NCBI GenBank assembly: GCA_023451915.1
Contig: JAEXXS010000435.1
Span: 1 to 5,933, forward strand
Direction of reading: 5' to 3'
DNA from: Pseudomonadota bacterium
Lineage (GTDB): Bacteria > Pseudomonadota > Alphaproteobacteria > Rhizobiales > Rhizobiaceae
Length of the DNA: 5,933 nt
Notes under the pieces: generated by a model
The model's database searches: none
Told to the model about the DNA's origin: nothing
Seen by the model: only the letters and a program-made list of their open reading frames with translations
Shown here: in pieces, positions 1 to 5,855 of the stretch
How the letters are laid out: every line of letters begins with the position of its first letter
Numbering within the stretch: position 1 is the first letter of the stretch
Program-made: the position numbers and the translations under genes

Positions 1-61
1 AGCCCCGCGAAAAATTGTGAAGGGCTGTGGATTATTTGCGGGAACTTTACGAGGTTACAGG

Positions 62-79
62 AGACAGGTGACCCTGTCT
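62..79. repeat. Short perfect hairpin in non-coding DNA
   Basis: Two perfect 7-base arms (62-68 and 73-79) enclose a 4-base loop. No run of T follows on the plus strand beyond TT, so it is not a convincing intrinsic terminator alone. It may be the 3' end structure of a gene left of the window, or simply a structured element next to the dipeptidase terminator. I see no coding region or other signal in positions 1-60. Confidence 0.35.
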
Positions 80-84
80 TGAGC

Positions 85-116
85 AAAAAATAAAGGAGGC
101 CCGAAAAGGCCCCCTC
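85..116 (-). terminator. Intrinsic terminator of the M19 dipeptidase gene
   Basis: Read on the minus strand, arms at 115-108 and 101-94 form an 8-bp GC-rich stem with one G-U pair around a 6-base loop. A T-rich run (93-85, TTTATTTTTT on the minus strand) follows directly. It starts about 37 bases beyond the dipeptidase stop codon, as expected for a Rho-independent terminator of that leftward gene. Confidence 0.85.
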
Positions 117-151
117 GATACTTTGCCCGGAGTTGCAGGATCGTCTGGGTC

Positions 152-1192
152 CTACTTGCCCCAGCTGCGCTCCAGCACGTCAATCCAGTTTCCATGGGCC
201 AGTTTGACGAGGGATGCATCGTCATATCCATGCGCGCGGAAGGTGTGGATCACACGCTGAAGGTCGGCGACGCTGTGCAGGCTGTTGGAGATCGTCGTGC
301 CGTCGAAGTCAGAACCAAACGCGAGGTGATCAATGCCGATGCGGTTGACGATATAGTCGGCATGGCGCACGAGTTCGTTCAGATCGGTATTCGGGTCGCG
401 TTTACCGTCTTCACGCAGAAAGCCGACGCCAAAATTCAGGCCGACAAGGCCGCCAGTGTCGCGAATGGCGTCGAGCTGCCGGTCGGTGAGGTTGCGGCTT
501 TGCTGGCAAAGCGCATGCGCATTGGAATGCGATGCCACCAGCGGCGCATCGGACAGGGCGGCGATATCCCAGAACCCTTTTTCATTCATATGGGAAAGAT
601 CGACCATGATCTTCAGTTCGTTGCAGGCGCGGATCAGCGCCTTGCCGTGATCGGTCAGGCCCGGTCCGATATCGGGCGACGAAGGGAAGCGGAAGGGAAT
701 GCCATGCGCAAAAATATTGGGGCGGCTCCAGACCGGGCCGAGCGTTCGCAGGCCTGCTGCGTGCAGCACATAAAGTGCATCGAGGCTTTCATCGAAAGCC
801 TCCACCCCTTCGATGTGGAAGACGGAAGCGAAAATGCCCTTGGCGAAGGCGTCGCGAATGTCTCCCGCTGTCCGGCAGATGCGAACCTGTCCTTCCGACA
901 TGCGCTCGATATTTTGCAGGATGGCCGCCATCCCCAGCGTTGCCTTCATGGCATCGGGCTGGCTTGGCGTCGGCAGATTGCCATCCGCGTCAAGTTCGCG
1001 GGCAGGAGACGGAACATAGACCGCGCATAGCCCGCCGCCGAGGCCGCCCTTGCGGGCGCGGGGCAGGTCGATATGTCCCACGTCTTCGCCTTCGAGGAAG
1101 CGCTTTTCAGGCGCCGGTTTCCTGGAAGACCACAGGCGCAGCAGAACGTCATTGTGCCCATCGAATACCGGAATCAATTGTTCTGTCGCCAT
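152..1192 (-). CDS. Membrane dipeptidase family (peptidase M19) zinc dipeptidase
   Basis: The 346-residue protein belongs to the M19 family, which uses a two-zinc centre to hydrolyse dipeptides and often accepts a D-residue at the C-terminal position. All expected metal and catalytic positions are visible: HxD at His13/Asp15, the bridging Glu128 in HIEG, His201 in DLSHMN, His222 in SHSNAHA, Arg233 in QSRNLTD, and Asp295 in GSDFDG. The 21-residue gap between the two central histidines matches human renal dipeptidase. There is no signal peptide or membrane segment, so it is probably cytoplasmic despite the family name. The ATG start is preceded by AAGGA, 11 bases upstream, which is slightly far. 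The gene has its own strong terminator and is divergent from an S12 hydrolase, suggesting a shared role in small-peptide use. Exact substrate is not determined by the sequence; bacterial members range from D-Ala-D-Ala-type dipeptides to generic L-D dipeptides. Confidence 0.93.
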   Translation of the reverse strand: MATEQLIPVFDGHNDVLLRLWSSRKPAPEKRFLEGEDVGHIDLPRARKGGLGGGLCAVYVPSPARELDADGNLPTPSQPDAMKATLGMAAILQNIERMSEGQVRICRTAGDIRDAFAKGIFASVFHIEGVEAFDESLDALYVLHAAGLRTLGPVWSRPNIFAHGIPFRFPSSPDIGPGLTDHGKALIRACNELKIMVDLSHMNEKGFWDIAALSDAPLVASHSNAHALCQQSRNLTDRQLDAIRDTGGLVGLNFGVGFLREDGKRDPNTDLNELVRHADYIVNRIGIDHLAFGSDFDGTTISNSLHSVADLQRVIHTFRAHGYDDASLVKLAHGNWIDVLERSWGK

Positions 1193-1484
1193 GTTTGGAG
1201 TTTTCCTTCACGCTGATCGTTCGGTTCAGGGGCGTAGTGGACCCGCCGACGGCAAATTGCAAACGAGTTTTCTGCAACATGTGTCGCACACCGCACAGTC
1301 TGGCGGTCTTGCGTGGACAAGAGAATCCCATTTATCTGCGGTCGGCCACTATCCCAACGAATGGTGCCGCAATGTTTCGTGAGACAGTGAACATTCGGCA
1401 TCCGGGATTGTGGAACAGCTCGGCGGCGGGGGAATTGCGCATGCACGGAGCGTTGAAATGCAAGAGCTGTCTGACGGAGATTTT
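1193..1484. other. Divergent intergenic region between dipeptidase and S12 hydrolase
   Basis: This region of about 290 bases must hold the promoters of both divergent genes. I find no convincing -35/-10 pair on either strand. The best plus-strand guess is TTGCGT at 1309-1314 with TTATCT at 1332-1337 (17-base spacer), a poor match. Two small inverted repeats lie near the middle (1257-1277 and 1281-1291). If the hydrolase starts at GTG 1410 or ATG 1458, part of the right end is coding. No RNA gene or other coding region is apparent. Confidence 0.6.
1257..1277. promoter_or_regulatory. Possible operator, TTGCA-N11-TGCAA
   Basis: Perfect 5-base arms (1257-1261 and 1273-1277) are separated by 11 bases, a T-N11-A geometry like LysR-type regulator boxes. 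A second small inverted repeat, GTGT-CGC-ACAC, follows at 1281-1291. Both lie in the divergent region, where one site could control both genes. No LysR-type regulator gene is in the window, and arms this short can arise by chance. Confidence 0.25.
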
Positions 1485-2993
1485 ATGCCAATGCATGCGG
1501 ACTGGAACGCTGCCTCACAGGCTGCGAAGGTCTATTCGAGAAGCTGGGCGAAGGATGAGCCCGGTGGTGTGATTATCGGGTTTGATCTGGACGGGGTCAA
1601 ATTCGCTTATGCGGGAGGGCTGGAAAGCCTCGCAACGGGGGTTCCGTTTACGGCCAATACGGTCGTGCGCTACGCATCCATAACCAAGCATTTATTCTGC
1701 GCCATGGTCCTTAGCCATGGCGATGTCATCAGTCTCGATGATCGCCTCGGCGACCATCTGCCCGAGCTGCAAAGCCCGCTGGCCGATGTGACCGTGGGCC
1801 GGGCGCTGGATATGACCGGCGGTCTGCCCGATACGCGCGAGTGCCTGACGCTGCTTGGCCTTTCCGTTTATACGCAAACCGAGGCAGGCCAGCTTCTCGA
1901 TTTTCTCGCATCGCTGACGCGGCTCAATTTCGAAGCAGGCAGCGAAATCTCTTATTCCAACACCGGCTATCGCCTGGTGGAAGCCGCGCTGGAACGCAAA
2001 GGCTTATACTTTCGCGATTTCATAAAGTCCGAAGTTACAGCGCCGCTTGGCCTTTCTATCGATGCGCCCAACCTCTGGAATGATCCGATCAAGGGGCTTG
2101 CGCCGGGCTATTTTCAGTCGGGCGACACGTGGCAACTGAGCGCTGCCGGGCTGCATCTTTCCGCTTCGGGTTGTCTGGTCGGCAGCGGTATGGCCCTGAC
2201 CATCTGGGCGCAAGCGCTTCTGGAAGGCGAGGGCGCTTACAAGGGATTGCTCTCAAAACTGTCTGCGGAACGCACCCTGTCGAATGGGCGTCCGACGGGC
2301 TATGGTCTCGGCCTGCGCTGGAACGGCGTGGACGGTCGGGCCTTTGTCGGCCATGGCGGTTCGCATCCCGGTTACAAAAGCTATTTTCTGCTCGATCCGG
2401 TTGCGAAAAGCGGCGTGGTTGTCGTCTCCAACCGCGAAGACGCCGATACTTATAAGATCGCGCGCGACTGTATCGCCGCCCTCTACAGTTTGCAGCTGCC
2501 TGATACCGATTGCACGATCCCCGACGGATTGTACCTTGCCGAAGCCGGGCCACTTTGGCTGGAAATGCGCAATGGCGTTGCCAATTGTCTTGATGCTCAA
2601 GAAACGCTCTACAGCGTTGGCGATGGCTGGTTCTCGTCCCTGTCTGCATCGTCGCCGGTCAAGCTGCGCTGGACGGGCGACGTGCTGGAAGGCGAAATCG
2701 GTTACGCCGCGTGTCGCCTGAAACCCGCATCCGTGTCGCCTGCCGGACGAGAGCTTGACGGCCATTGGCGGGCATCGGCCTATGGCGCTGGTTTCGACAT
2801 CAGGGACGGGCATGTGATCTGGGGGATCGGGCCCATCCGCCGCGCCATGCCGCTGGAAGATATGGGCAATGGGCGGGCGCTCTTCACGCTGCAAGACGGC
2901 CCATGGACGCGGCGCGTCTGTCTGCACCAGATTGACGACAATCGTCTCGAACTGGTCTTGAGCCGCAGCCGCATGATGGAATATCGCCGCTAA
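1485..2993 (+). CDS. Serine hydrolase, peptidase family S12 (D-aminopeptidase-like)
   Basis: From ATG 1485 the protein has 502 residues. It is a penicillin-recognising serine hydrolase (beta-lactamase/DAP family). The active-site triad is clear: Ser65-x-x-Lys68 (SITK), Tyr157-x-Asn159 (YSN) and His290-x-Gly292 (HGG). Spacing between these, total length and the ending MEYRR all resemble Ochrobactrum anthropi D-aminopeptidase, including about 155 residues after the catalytic domain that would form its C-terminal beta-barrel part. Overall identity to that enzyme looks low, so this is a paralogue and D-aminopeptidase activity is inferred. No signal peptide is evident, which argues against a periplasmic penicillin-binding protein. 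Start choice: ATG 1485 has GGAG five bases upstream and best matches the DAP N-terminus; ATG 1458 also has GGAG seven bases upstream, and GTG 1410 is in frame. It is divergent from the M19 dipeptidase and followed by ade after 104 bases. Confidence 0.85.
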   Translation: MPMHADWNAASQAAKVYSRSWAKDEPGGVIIGFDLDGVKFAYAGGLESLATGVPFTANTVVRYASITKHLFCAMVLSHGDVISLDDRLGDHLPELQSPLADVTVGRALDMTGGLPDTRECLTLLGLSVYTQTEAGQLLDFLASLTRLNFEAGSEISYSNTGYRLVEAALERKGLYFRDFIKSEVTAPLGLSIDAPNLWNDPIKGLAPGYFQSGDTWQLSAAGLHLSASGCLVGSGMALTIWAQALLEGEGAYKGLLSKLSAERTLSNGRPTGYGLGLRWNGVDGRAFVGHGGSHPGYKSYFLLDPVAKSGVVVVSNREDADTYKIARDCIAALYSLQLPDTDCTIPDGLYLAEAGPLWLEMRNGVANCLDAQETLYSVGDGWFSSLSASSPVKLRWTGDVLEGEIGYAACRLKPASVSPAGRELDGHWRASAYGAGFDIRDGHVIWGIGPIRRAMPLEDMGNGRALFTLQDGPWTRRVCLHQIDDNRLELVLSRSRMMEYRR

Positions 2994-3012
2994 CAACGCG
3001 GTGTTGCTAACG

Positions 3013-3048
3013 AAGACGCGGCGGAGAGCGACCTTACCGCCGCGTCTT
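3013..3048. terminator. 12-bp hairpin after the S12 hydrolase, likely terminator
   Basis: Arms at 3013-3024 and 3037-3048 are perfectly complementary over 12 GC-rich bases, with a 12-base loop. It lies 19 bases past the hydrolase stop codon. Neither side carries a true T-run, so termination may be weak or Rho-assisted; it could also protect the mRNA 3' end. Its placement separates the hydrolase from ade. Confidence 0.55.
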
Positions 3049-3052
3049 GCAT

Positions 3053-3058
3053 TATGAT
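3053..3058 (+). promoter_or_regulatory. Possible -10 element for ade
   Basis: TATGAT matches the sigma-70 -10 consensus at five of six bases and sits 40 bases before the ade start codon. The matching -35 position falls within the preceding hairpin and does not resemble TTGACA. It would place the transcript start near 3065, at the left edge of the palindrome described next. Confidence 0.3.
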
Positions 3059-3064
3059 AACCTC

Positions 3065-3080
3065 CTTGAATTGATTCAAG
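3065..3080. promoter_or_regulatory. Palindrome upstream of ade, candidate repressor operator
   Basis: CTTGAAT-TG-ATTCAAG is a perfect palindrome with 7-base arms and a 2-base centre. It lies just after the possible -10 element and seven bases before the ade Shine-Dalgarno sequence. A 16-base symmetric AT-rich site in this place is typical of a dimeric repressor operator of MarR or similar type. The regulator is not encoded in the window and cannot be named. The arms could also form a weak RNA hairpin near the ribosome binding site. Confidence 0.45.
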
Positions 3081-3097
3081 CGTGAACGGAGTAAGCG

Positions 3098-4789
3098 ATG
3101 CTGGAACGGATGATCGATCAGGGCGTGGGCCGCGAGCCTGCCGATATCGTGCTGAAGGGTGGTCGCTTCTTCGATCTTGTCACCGGCGAACTCGTGGAAA
3201 GCGATATTGCGATCTGTGGGGATCGCATTGTCGGCACCTTCGGCACCTATTCCGGCAAGCGGGAAATTGACATTTCAGGGCGCATCGTCGTGCCGGGCTT
3301 TATCGATACGCATCTGCATATCGAATCCTCACATATCACGCCGCATGAATTCGACCGCTGCGTGTTGCCGCAAGGCGTGACGACGGTGATCTGCGATCCG
3401 CATGAAATCGCCAATGTTCTGGGCGCGGAAGGCATTAAATTCTTCCTCGACAGCGCGCTGGAAACCGTGATGGACATTCGCGTTCAGCTGTCGAGCTGTG
3501 TGCCAGCCACCCATATGGAAACGGCGGGCGCGGAATTGCTGATCGGCGATCTTCTACCCTTTTCGCATCATCCAAAGGTGATCGGTCTGGCCGAGTTCAT
3601 GAATTTTCCGGGCGTTCTGGCCAAGGACCCCGAATGTATGGCCAAGCTTCAGGCTTTTCAGGGGCGACACATCGACGGTCATGCGCCACTGCTGCGCGGC
3701 AAGGACCTGAACGGTTATATCTCTGTCGGCATTCGCACTGAACACGAGGCGACAAGCGCGGAAGAAGCGCTGGAGAAGATGCGCAAGGGGATGCATGTCC
3801 TCGTCCGCGAGGGCTCTGTCTCCAAGGACCTCAAGGCGCTGATGCCGATCATCACAGAGCGTCACGCACAGTTTCTGGCGCTTTGCACCGATGACCGCAA
3901 TCCGCTTGATATCGCTGATCAGGGTCATCTCGATTATCTGATCCGCACCGCCATTGCCGGTGGCGTGTCGCCTTTGGCTATCTATCGTGCGGCCAGTGTT
4001 TCGGCGGCCCGTGCGTTTGGCCTGTTCGACCGCGGGCTGGTGGCGCCGGGACAGCGCGCCGATCTGGTAATCCTGGACAGTCTGGAAGATTGCCGCGCAC
4101 AGATTGTCCTCTCGGCAGGACGCGTGGTTTCGGAAGAGCTGTTTGCGCAGCGCAGGACAATCGCCGAGGTGGGGCGCAACAGTGTGAAGGCGCAGCGTGT
4201 CAGTGCGGCCAATTTCCGTTCGCATTCAAACAGCGGCAAGACGCGCGCCATTGGCATCATCCCCGGCAAGATCATCACGGAAAGCCTCGAATTCGAACTG
4301 CAAGTCGGACCGAAGGGCGTTGAACCGGACCTGGAACAGGATGTTGTGAAAATCGCAGTTGTCGAGCGTCATGGCAAGAACGGCAATATCGCCACGGGTT
4401 TTGTGCATGGTTTCGGGCTGAAAGCAGGCGCGATTGCTTCAACAGTCAGCCATGACAGCCACAATATCTGTGTCGTTGGTACATCGGACGAAGATATCGC
4501 CGTCGCGGCCAATCGGCTTGGTGAAATTGAAGGCGGGTTCGTTGTCGTGCGTGATGGCAAGGTGCTGGCTGAGCTGCCTTTGCCGATTGCTGGCCTGATG
4601 AGCGACCAGCCATACGAGGTGGTGCGTGAGGAATTGCGCAAGCTGCGTCATGCCGCGGAAGAACTGGGCTCGGTTTTGGAAGAGCCCTTCCTGCAACTGG
4701 CTTTTGTCGCACTGCCGGTTATCCCGCATCTGAAAATCACGGATCGCGGTCTGGTGGACGTGGATAAGTTCGAATTTGTCGGCAACTGA
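3098..4789 (+). CDS. ade: Adenine deaminase
   Basis: The 563-residue protein is an adenine deaminase (EC 3.5.4.2) of the amidohydrolase superfamily. It hydrolyses adenine to hypoxanthine and ammonia in purine salvage, in the cytoplasm. Domain order fits the family: an N-terminal beta-sandwich segment, a metal-binding TIM barrel with His72-x-His74 (THLHIESS), DPHE at 100-103, Glu166 in GLAEFMN, His191 and His195 in HIDGH, His216 in TEHEAT and Asp265/Asp266 in CTDDR, then the ADLVILD strand at 321-327. The C-terminal adenine-deaminase domain carries SHDSHN at 451-456. Length is normal for the family. ATG 3098 has GGAG six bases upstream, so the start is secure. The gene appears to be its own transcription unit, with a palindrome upstream and a terminator overlapping its stop codon. 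The motif set separates it from the smaller adenosine deaminase-type adenine deaminases. Confidence 0.96.
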   Translation: MLERMIDQGVGREPADIVLKGGRFFDLVTGELVESDIAICGDRIVGTFGTYSGKREIDISGRIVVPGFIDTHLHIESSHITPHEFDRCVLPQGVTTVICDPHEIANVLGAEGIKFFLDSALETVMDIRVQLSSCVPATHMETAGAELLIGDLLPFSHHPKVIGLAEFMNFPGVLAKDPECMAKLQAFQGRHIDGHAPLLRGKDLNGYISVGIRTEHEATSAEEALEKMRKGMHVLVREGSVSKDLKALMPIITERHAQFLALCTDDRNPLDIADQGHLDYLIRTAIAGGVSPLAIYRAASVSAARAFGLFDRGLVAPGQRADLVILDSLEDCRAQIVLSAGRVVSEELFAQRRTIAEVGRNSVKAQRVSAANFRSHSNSGKTRAIGIIPGKIITESLEFELQVGPKGVEPDLEQDVVKIAVVERHGKNGNIATGFVHGFGLKAGAIASTVSHDSHNICVVGTSDEDIAVAANRLGEIEGGFVVVRDGKVLAELPLPIAGLMSDQPYEVVREELRKLRHAAEELGSVLEEPFLQLAFVALPVIPHLKITDRGLVDVDKFEFVGN

Positions 4790-4805
4790 GCGCAAGCTCA
4801 GTTTT
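4784..4805 (+). terminator. Intrinsic terminator overlapping the ade stop codon
   Basis: Arms at 4784-4791 and 4796-4803 form an 8-bp stem with a GCAA tetraloop of the stable GNRA type. T bases run to 4805. The ade stop codon (4787-4789) lies inside the left arm. The T tract is short (four, two of them paired), so it may rely on the second hairpin about 45 bases downstream. Confidence 0.65.
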
Positions 4806-4849
4806 GCTGGTAAGCGTCGGATCTGTTCGAAAAGAAGCTCAGAAAAGCA

Positions 4850-4875
4850 AAAATCCCGGACAAAGCCGGGATTTT
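4850..4875. terminator. Bidirectional terminator between ade and tRNA-Gly
   Basis: Perfect 10-base arms (4850-4859 and 4866-4875) of the form AAAATCCCGG/CCGGGATTTT surround a 6-base loop. On the minus strand the stem is followed by a T-rich run (TGCTTTTC after the paired T bases), so it should stop the leftward tRNA transcript, whose CCA end lies 20 bases away. On the plus strand it can act as a second stop for ade. Confidence 0.85.
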
Positions 4876-4895
4876 GATAGTGCCTTGCTGGAAAC

Positions 4896-4970
4896 TGGAG
4901 CGGGCGAAGGGATTCGAACCCTCGACCCCAACCTTGGCAAGGTTGTGCTCTACCCCTGAGCTACACCCGC
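4896..4970 (-). tRNA. tRNA-Gly, anticodon GCC, with encoded CCA
   Basis: The minus strand folds into a complete 75-base cloverleaf. The acceptor stem is GCGGGTG with CGCCCGC (one U-G pair), the D stem GCTC/GAGC, and the anticodon stem CAACC/GGTTG with loop TTGCCAA. The anticodon is GCC (plus-strand GGC at 4936-4938), followed by a 5-base variable loop and a T arm with TTCGAAT. The discriminator is U and CCA is encoded at 4898-4896. It reads glycine codons GGC and GGU. It is a single gene with a terminator 20 bases downstream and a candidate promoter upstream at 5058-5028. Confidence 0.97.
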
Positions 4971-4985
4971 TCGCGCCAGTTTCGA

Positions 4986-5022
4986 CCTGAAATCGCTTCC
5001 GAAGGAAGTCGTTTCCGTCAGG
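4986..5022 (-). other. Structured 5' leader of the pre-tRNA-Gly
   Basis: On the minus strand 5022-4986 forms an imperfect palindrome: outer arms CCTGA/TCAGG, then AA/TT, an internal loop with CGA on both sides, and inner arms CTTCC/GGAAG around a 3-base loop. It would lie between the predicted transcript start near 5021 and the mature tRNA 5' end at 4970. RNase P would remove it. Function unknown; it may be only a folded spacer. Confidence 0.4.
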
Positions 5023-5027
5023 CAGGC

Positions 5028-5058
5028 GCTATATGGACTAACGCATTTCGGAATGCAA
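5028..5058 (-). promoter_or_regulatory. Candidate promoter of tRNA-Gly
   Basis: On the minus strand TTGCAT (5058-5053) serves as a -35 box. It is followed by CATATA (5035-5030, spacer 17) or TATAGC (5033-5028, spacer 19) as a -10 box. Transcription would begin near 5021, giving a leader of about 50 bases before the mature tRNA. Confidence 0.4.
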
Positions 5059-5133
5059 CAGGGAAATTACAATAAAATGTCGTTTTCCAACAGCGCTGTG
5101 AGTTTCCTCTCTCTGGCCTGATGTCAAATCTCT

Positions 5134-5179
5134 GTTCAGGTGGTTACAGCCATCGAGCGCTTGGTTTATAAGCCTGAAC
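5134..5179. repeat. Inverted repeat bracketing the promoter of the editing gene
   Basis: GTTCAGG (5134-5140) and CCTGAAC (5173-5179) are perfect 7-base complements. They lie just upstream of the candidate -35 box and directly after the candidate -10 box. A further CCTGA occurs at 5117-5121. The arms could be paired binding half-sites for a looping regulator, or a chance repeat. Confidence 0.35.
5143..5172 (+). promoter_or_regulatory. Candidate sigma-70 promoter of the prolyl-tRNA editing gene
   Basis: GTTACA (5143-5148, four of six matches to TTGACA) and TATAAG (5167-5172) are separated by 18 bases. Transcription would start near 5179, about 40 bases before the start codon. The rest of 5059-5142 shows no gene. 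Confidence 0.4.
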
Positions 5180-5216
5180 GAAACAATTTGAATAGCGAAT
5201 AGAAATGGGTGGAATC

Positions 5217-5738
5217 ATGGCTTTGTCGCCGAAGGAGCTTCTCGATCATCTGCAAAATCTCGGCATCGAGGTAACGACCGTTGAACATCCGCCCTTGTTT
5301 ACGGTTGCGGATTCGCAAGGGTTGCGCGGCGAAATTCCCGGCGGGCACACGAAAAACCTGTTCCTGAAAGACAAGAAAGACAATTTCTTCCTCGTAACCG
5401 TGGAAGAGGACGCTGTGGTCGATCTGAAGTCGATCCATCAGGTGATCGGTGCCGCAAGCCGCGTCTCGTTCGGCAAACCCGAAAAGCTGCTGGAATATCT
5501 GGGCGTCATTCCAGGATCGGTAACGGTCTTCGGCGCAATCAATGACCGTGACCACAATGTTCAGGTCATTATCGATGCGGATCTGATGAAATATGATGTC
5601 ATCAATGGGCACCCGCTGACCAATGAGGCGACGACCTCGATCCGGCGCGAAGACCTGATCACCTTCCTGAAATCGACCGGTCACGAACCGCGTATCCTGG
5701 CCGTATCAGAAGGTGCGAAGGCCGATGCAACGGTATAG
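5217..5738 (+). CDS. Prolyl-tRNA editing protein (YbaK/ProX family, trans-editing deacylase)
   Basis: This 173-residue protein is a free-standing editing domain of the YbaK/ProXp-ala (PrdX) superfamily. Such proteins hydrolyse mischarged tRNA-Pro, chiefly Ala-tRNA-Pro, in the cytoplasm. Most alphaproteobacterial prolyl-tRNA synthetases lack the internal editing domain and depend on this activity in trans. Family marks are EHPPLFTV at 23-30, GGHTKNLFLKDKK with Lys46 (the position of the catalytic lysine near residue 45 in the Caulobacter enzyme), GKPE at 86-89, GVIPGSVTVFGAIND at 96-110 and HPLTNEATTSI at 132-142. The protein is full length. The start is uncertain: ATG 5217 follows GGTGGA closely, while in-frame ATG 5205, adding four residues, has no clear Shine-Dalgarno. 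Specificity for Ala-, Cys- or another aminoacyl-tRNA-Pro cannot be settled from sequence. A thioredoxin-like gene follows after about 117 bases. Confidence 0.9.
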   Translation: MALSPKELLDHLQNLGIEVTTVEHPPLFTVADSQGLRGEIPGGHTKNLFLKDKKDNFFLVTVEEDAVVDLKSIHQVIGAASRVSFGKPEKLLEYLGVIPGSVTVFGAINDRDHNVQVIIDADLMKYDVINGHPLTNEATTSIRREDLITFLKSTGHEPRILAVSEGAKADATV

Positions 5739-5855
5739 ACTAAGCGTCTTGAAATCCGCCGGAACAGATACAAATTGATTGGCACGAACTGAACGATCGA
5801 CACCGGCTGTGATGCGGGGTGCATGAACGGGGCCGGAAGATATGAGGAATATTCC

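Noticed and set aside
194..1030. A long plus-strand open frame (278 codons) opposite the dipeptidase gene.
   Set aside because: The minus-strand frame carries all M19 catalytic motifs. The opposite frame shows no recognisable family and no ribosome binding site, as expected for a shadow in GC-rich DNA.
1485..2993. Calling the S12 protein the classical D-aminopeptidase DAP.
   Set aside because: Motif spacing and length agree, but flanking residues differ widely from the O. anthropi and Brucella DAP sequences as I recall them, so it is treated as a paralogue of unproven substrate.
2253..2996. A 247-codon minus-strand open frame opposite the S12 hydrolase.
   Set aside because: It mirrors the codon structure of the plus-strand gene, whose active-site motifs are intact, and its translation resembles no family I know.
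3554..4225. A 223-codon minus-strand open frame inside ade.
   Set aside because: It lies wholly within the adenine deaminase gene, which is complete and motif-rich; no separate start signal supports it.
5131..5200. Possible alphaproteobacterial LexA box (GTTC-N7-GTTC or GAAC-N7-GAAC) near the GTTCAGG and CCTGAAC sequences.
   Set aside because: No second GTTC or GAAC occurs at the required 7-base spacing on either strand.
5739..5855. Possible promoter (TTGAAA at 5749-5754) for the thioredoxin-like gene.
   Set aside because: No acceptable -10 sequence lies 16-18 bases downstream; the gene could be read through from the editing gene.
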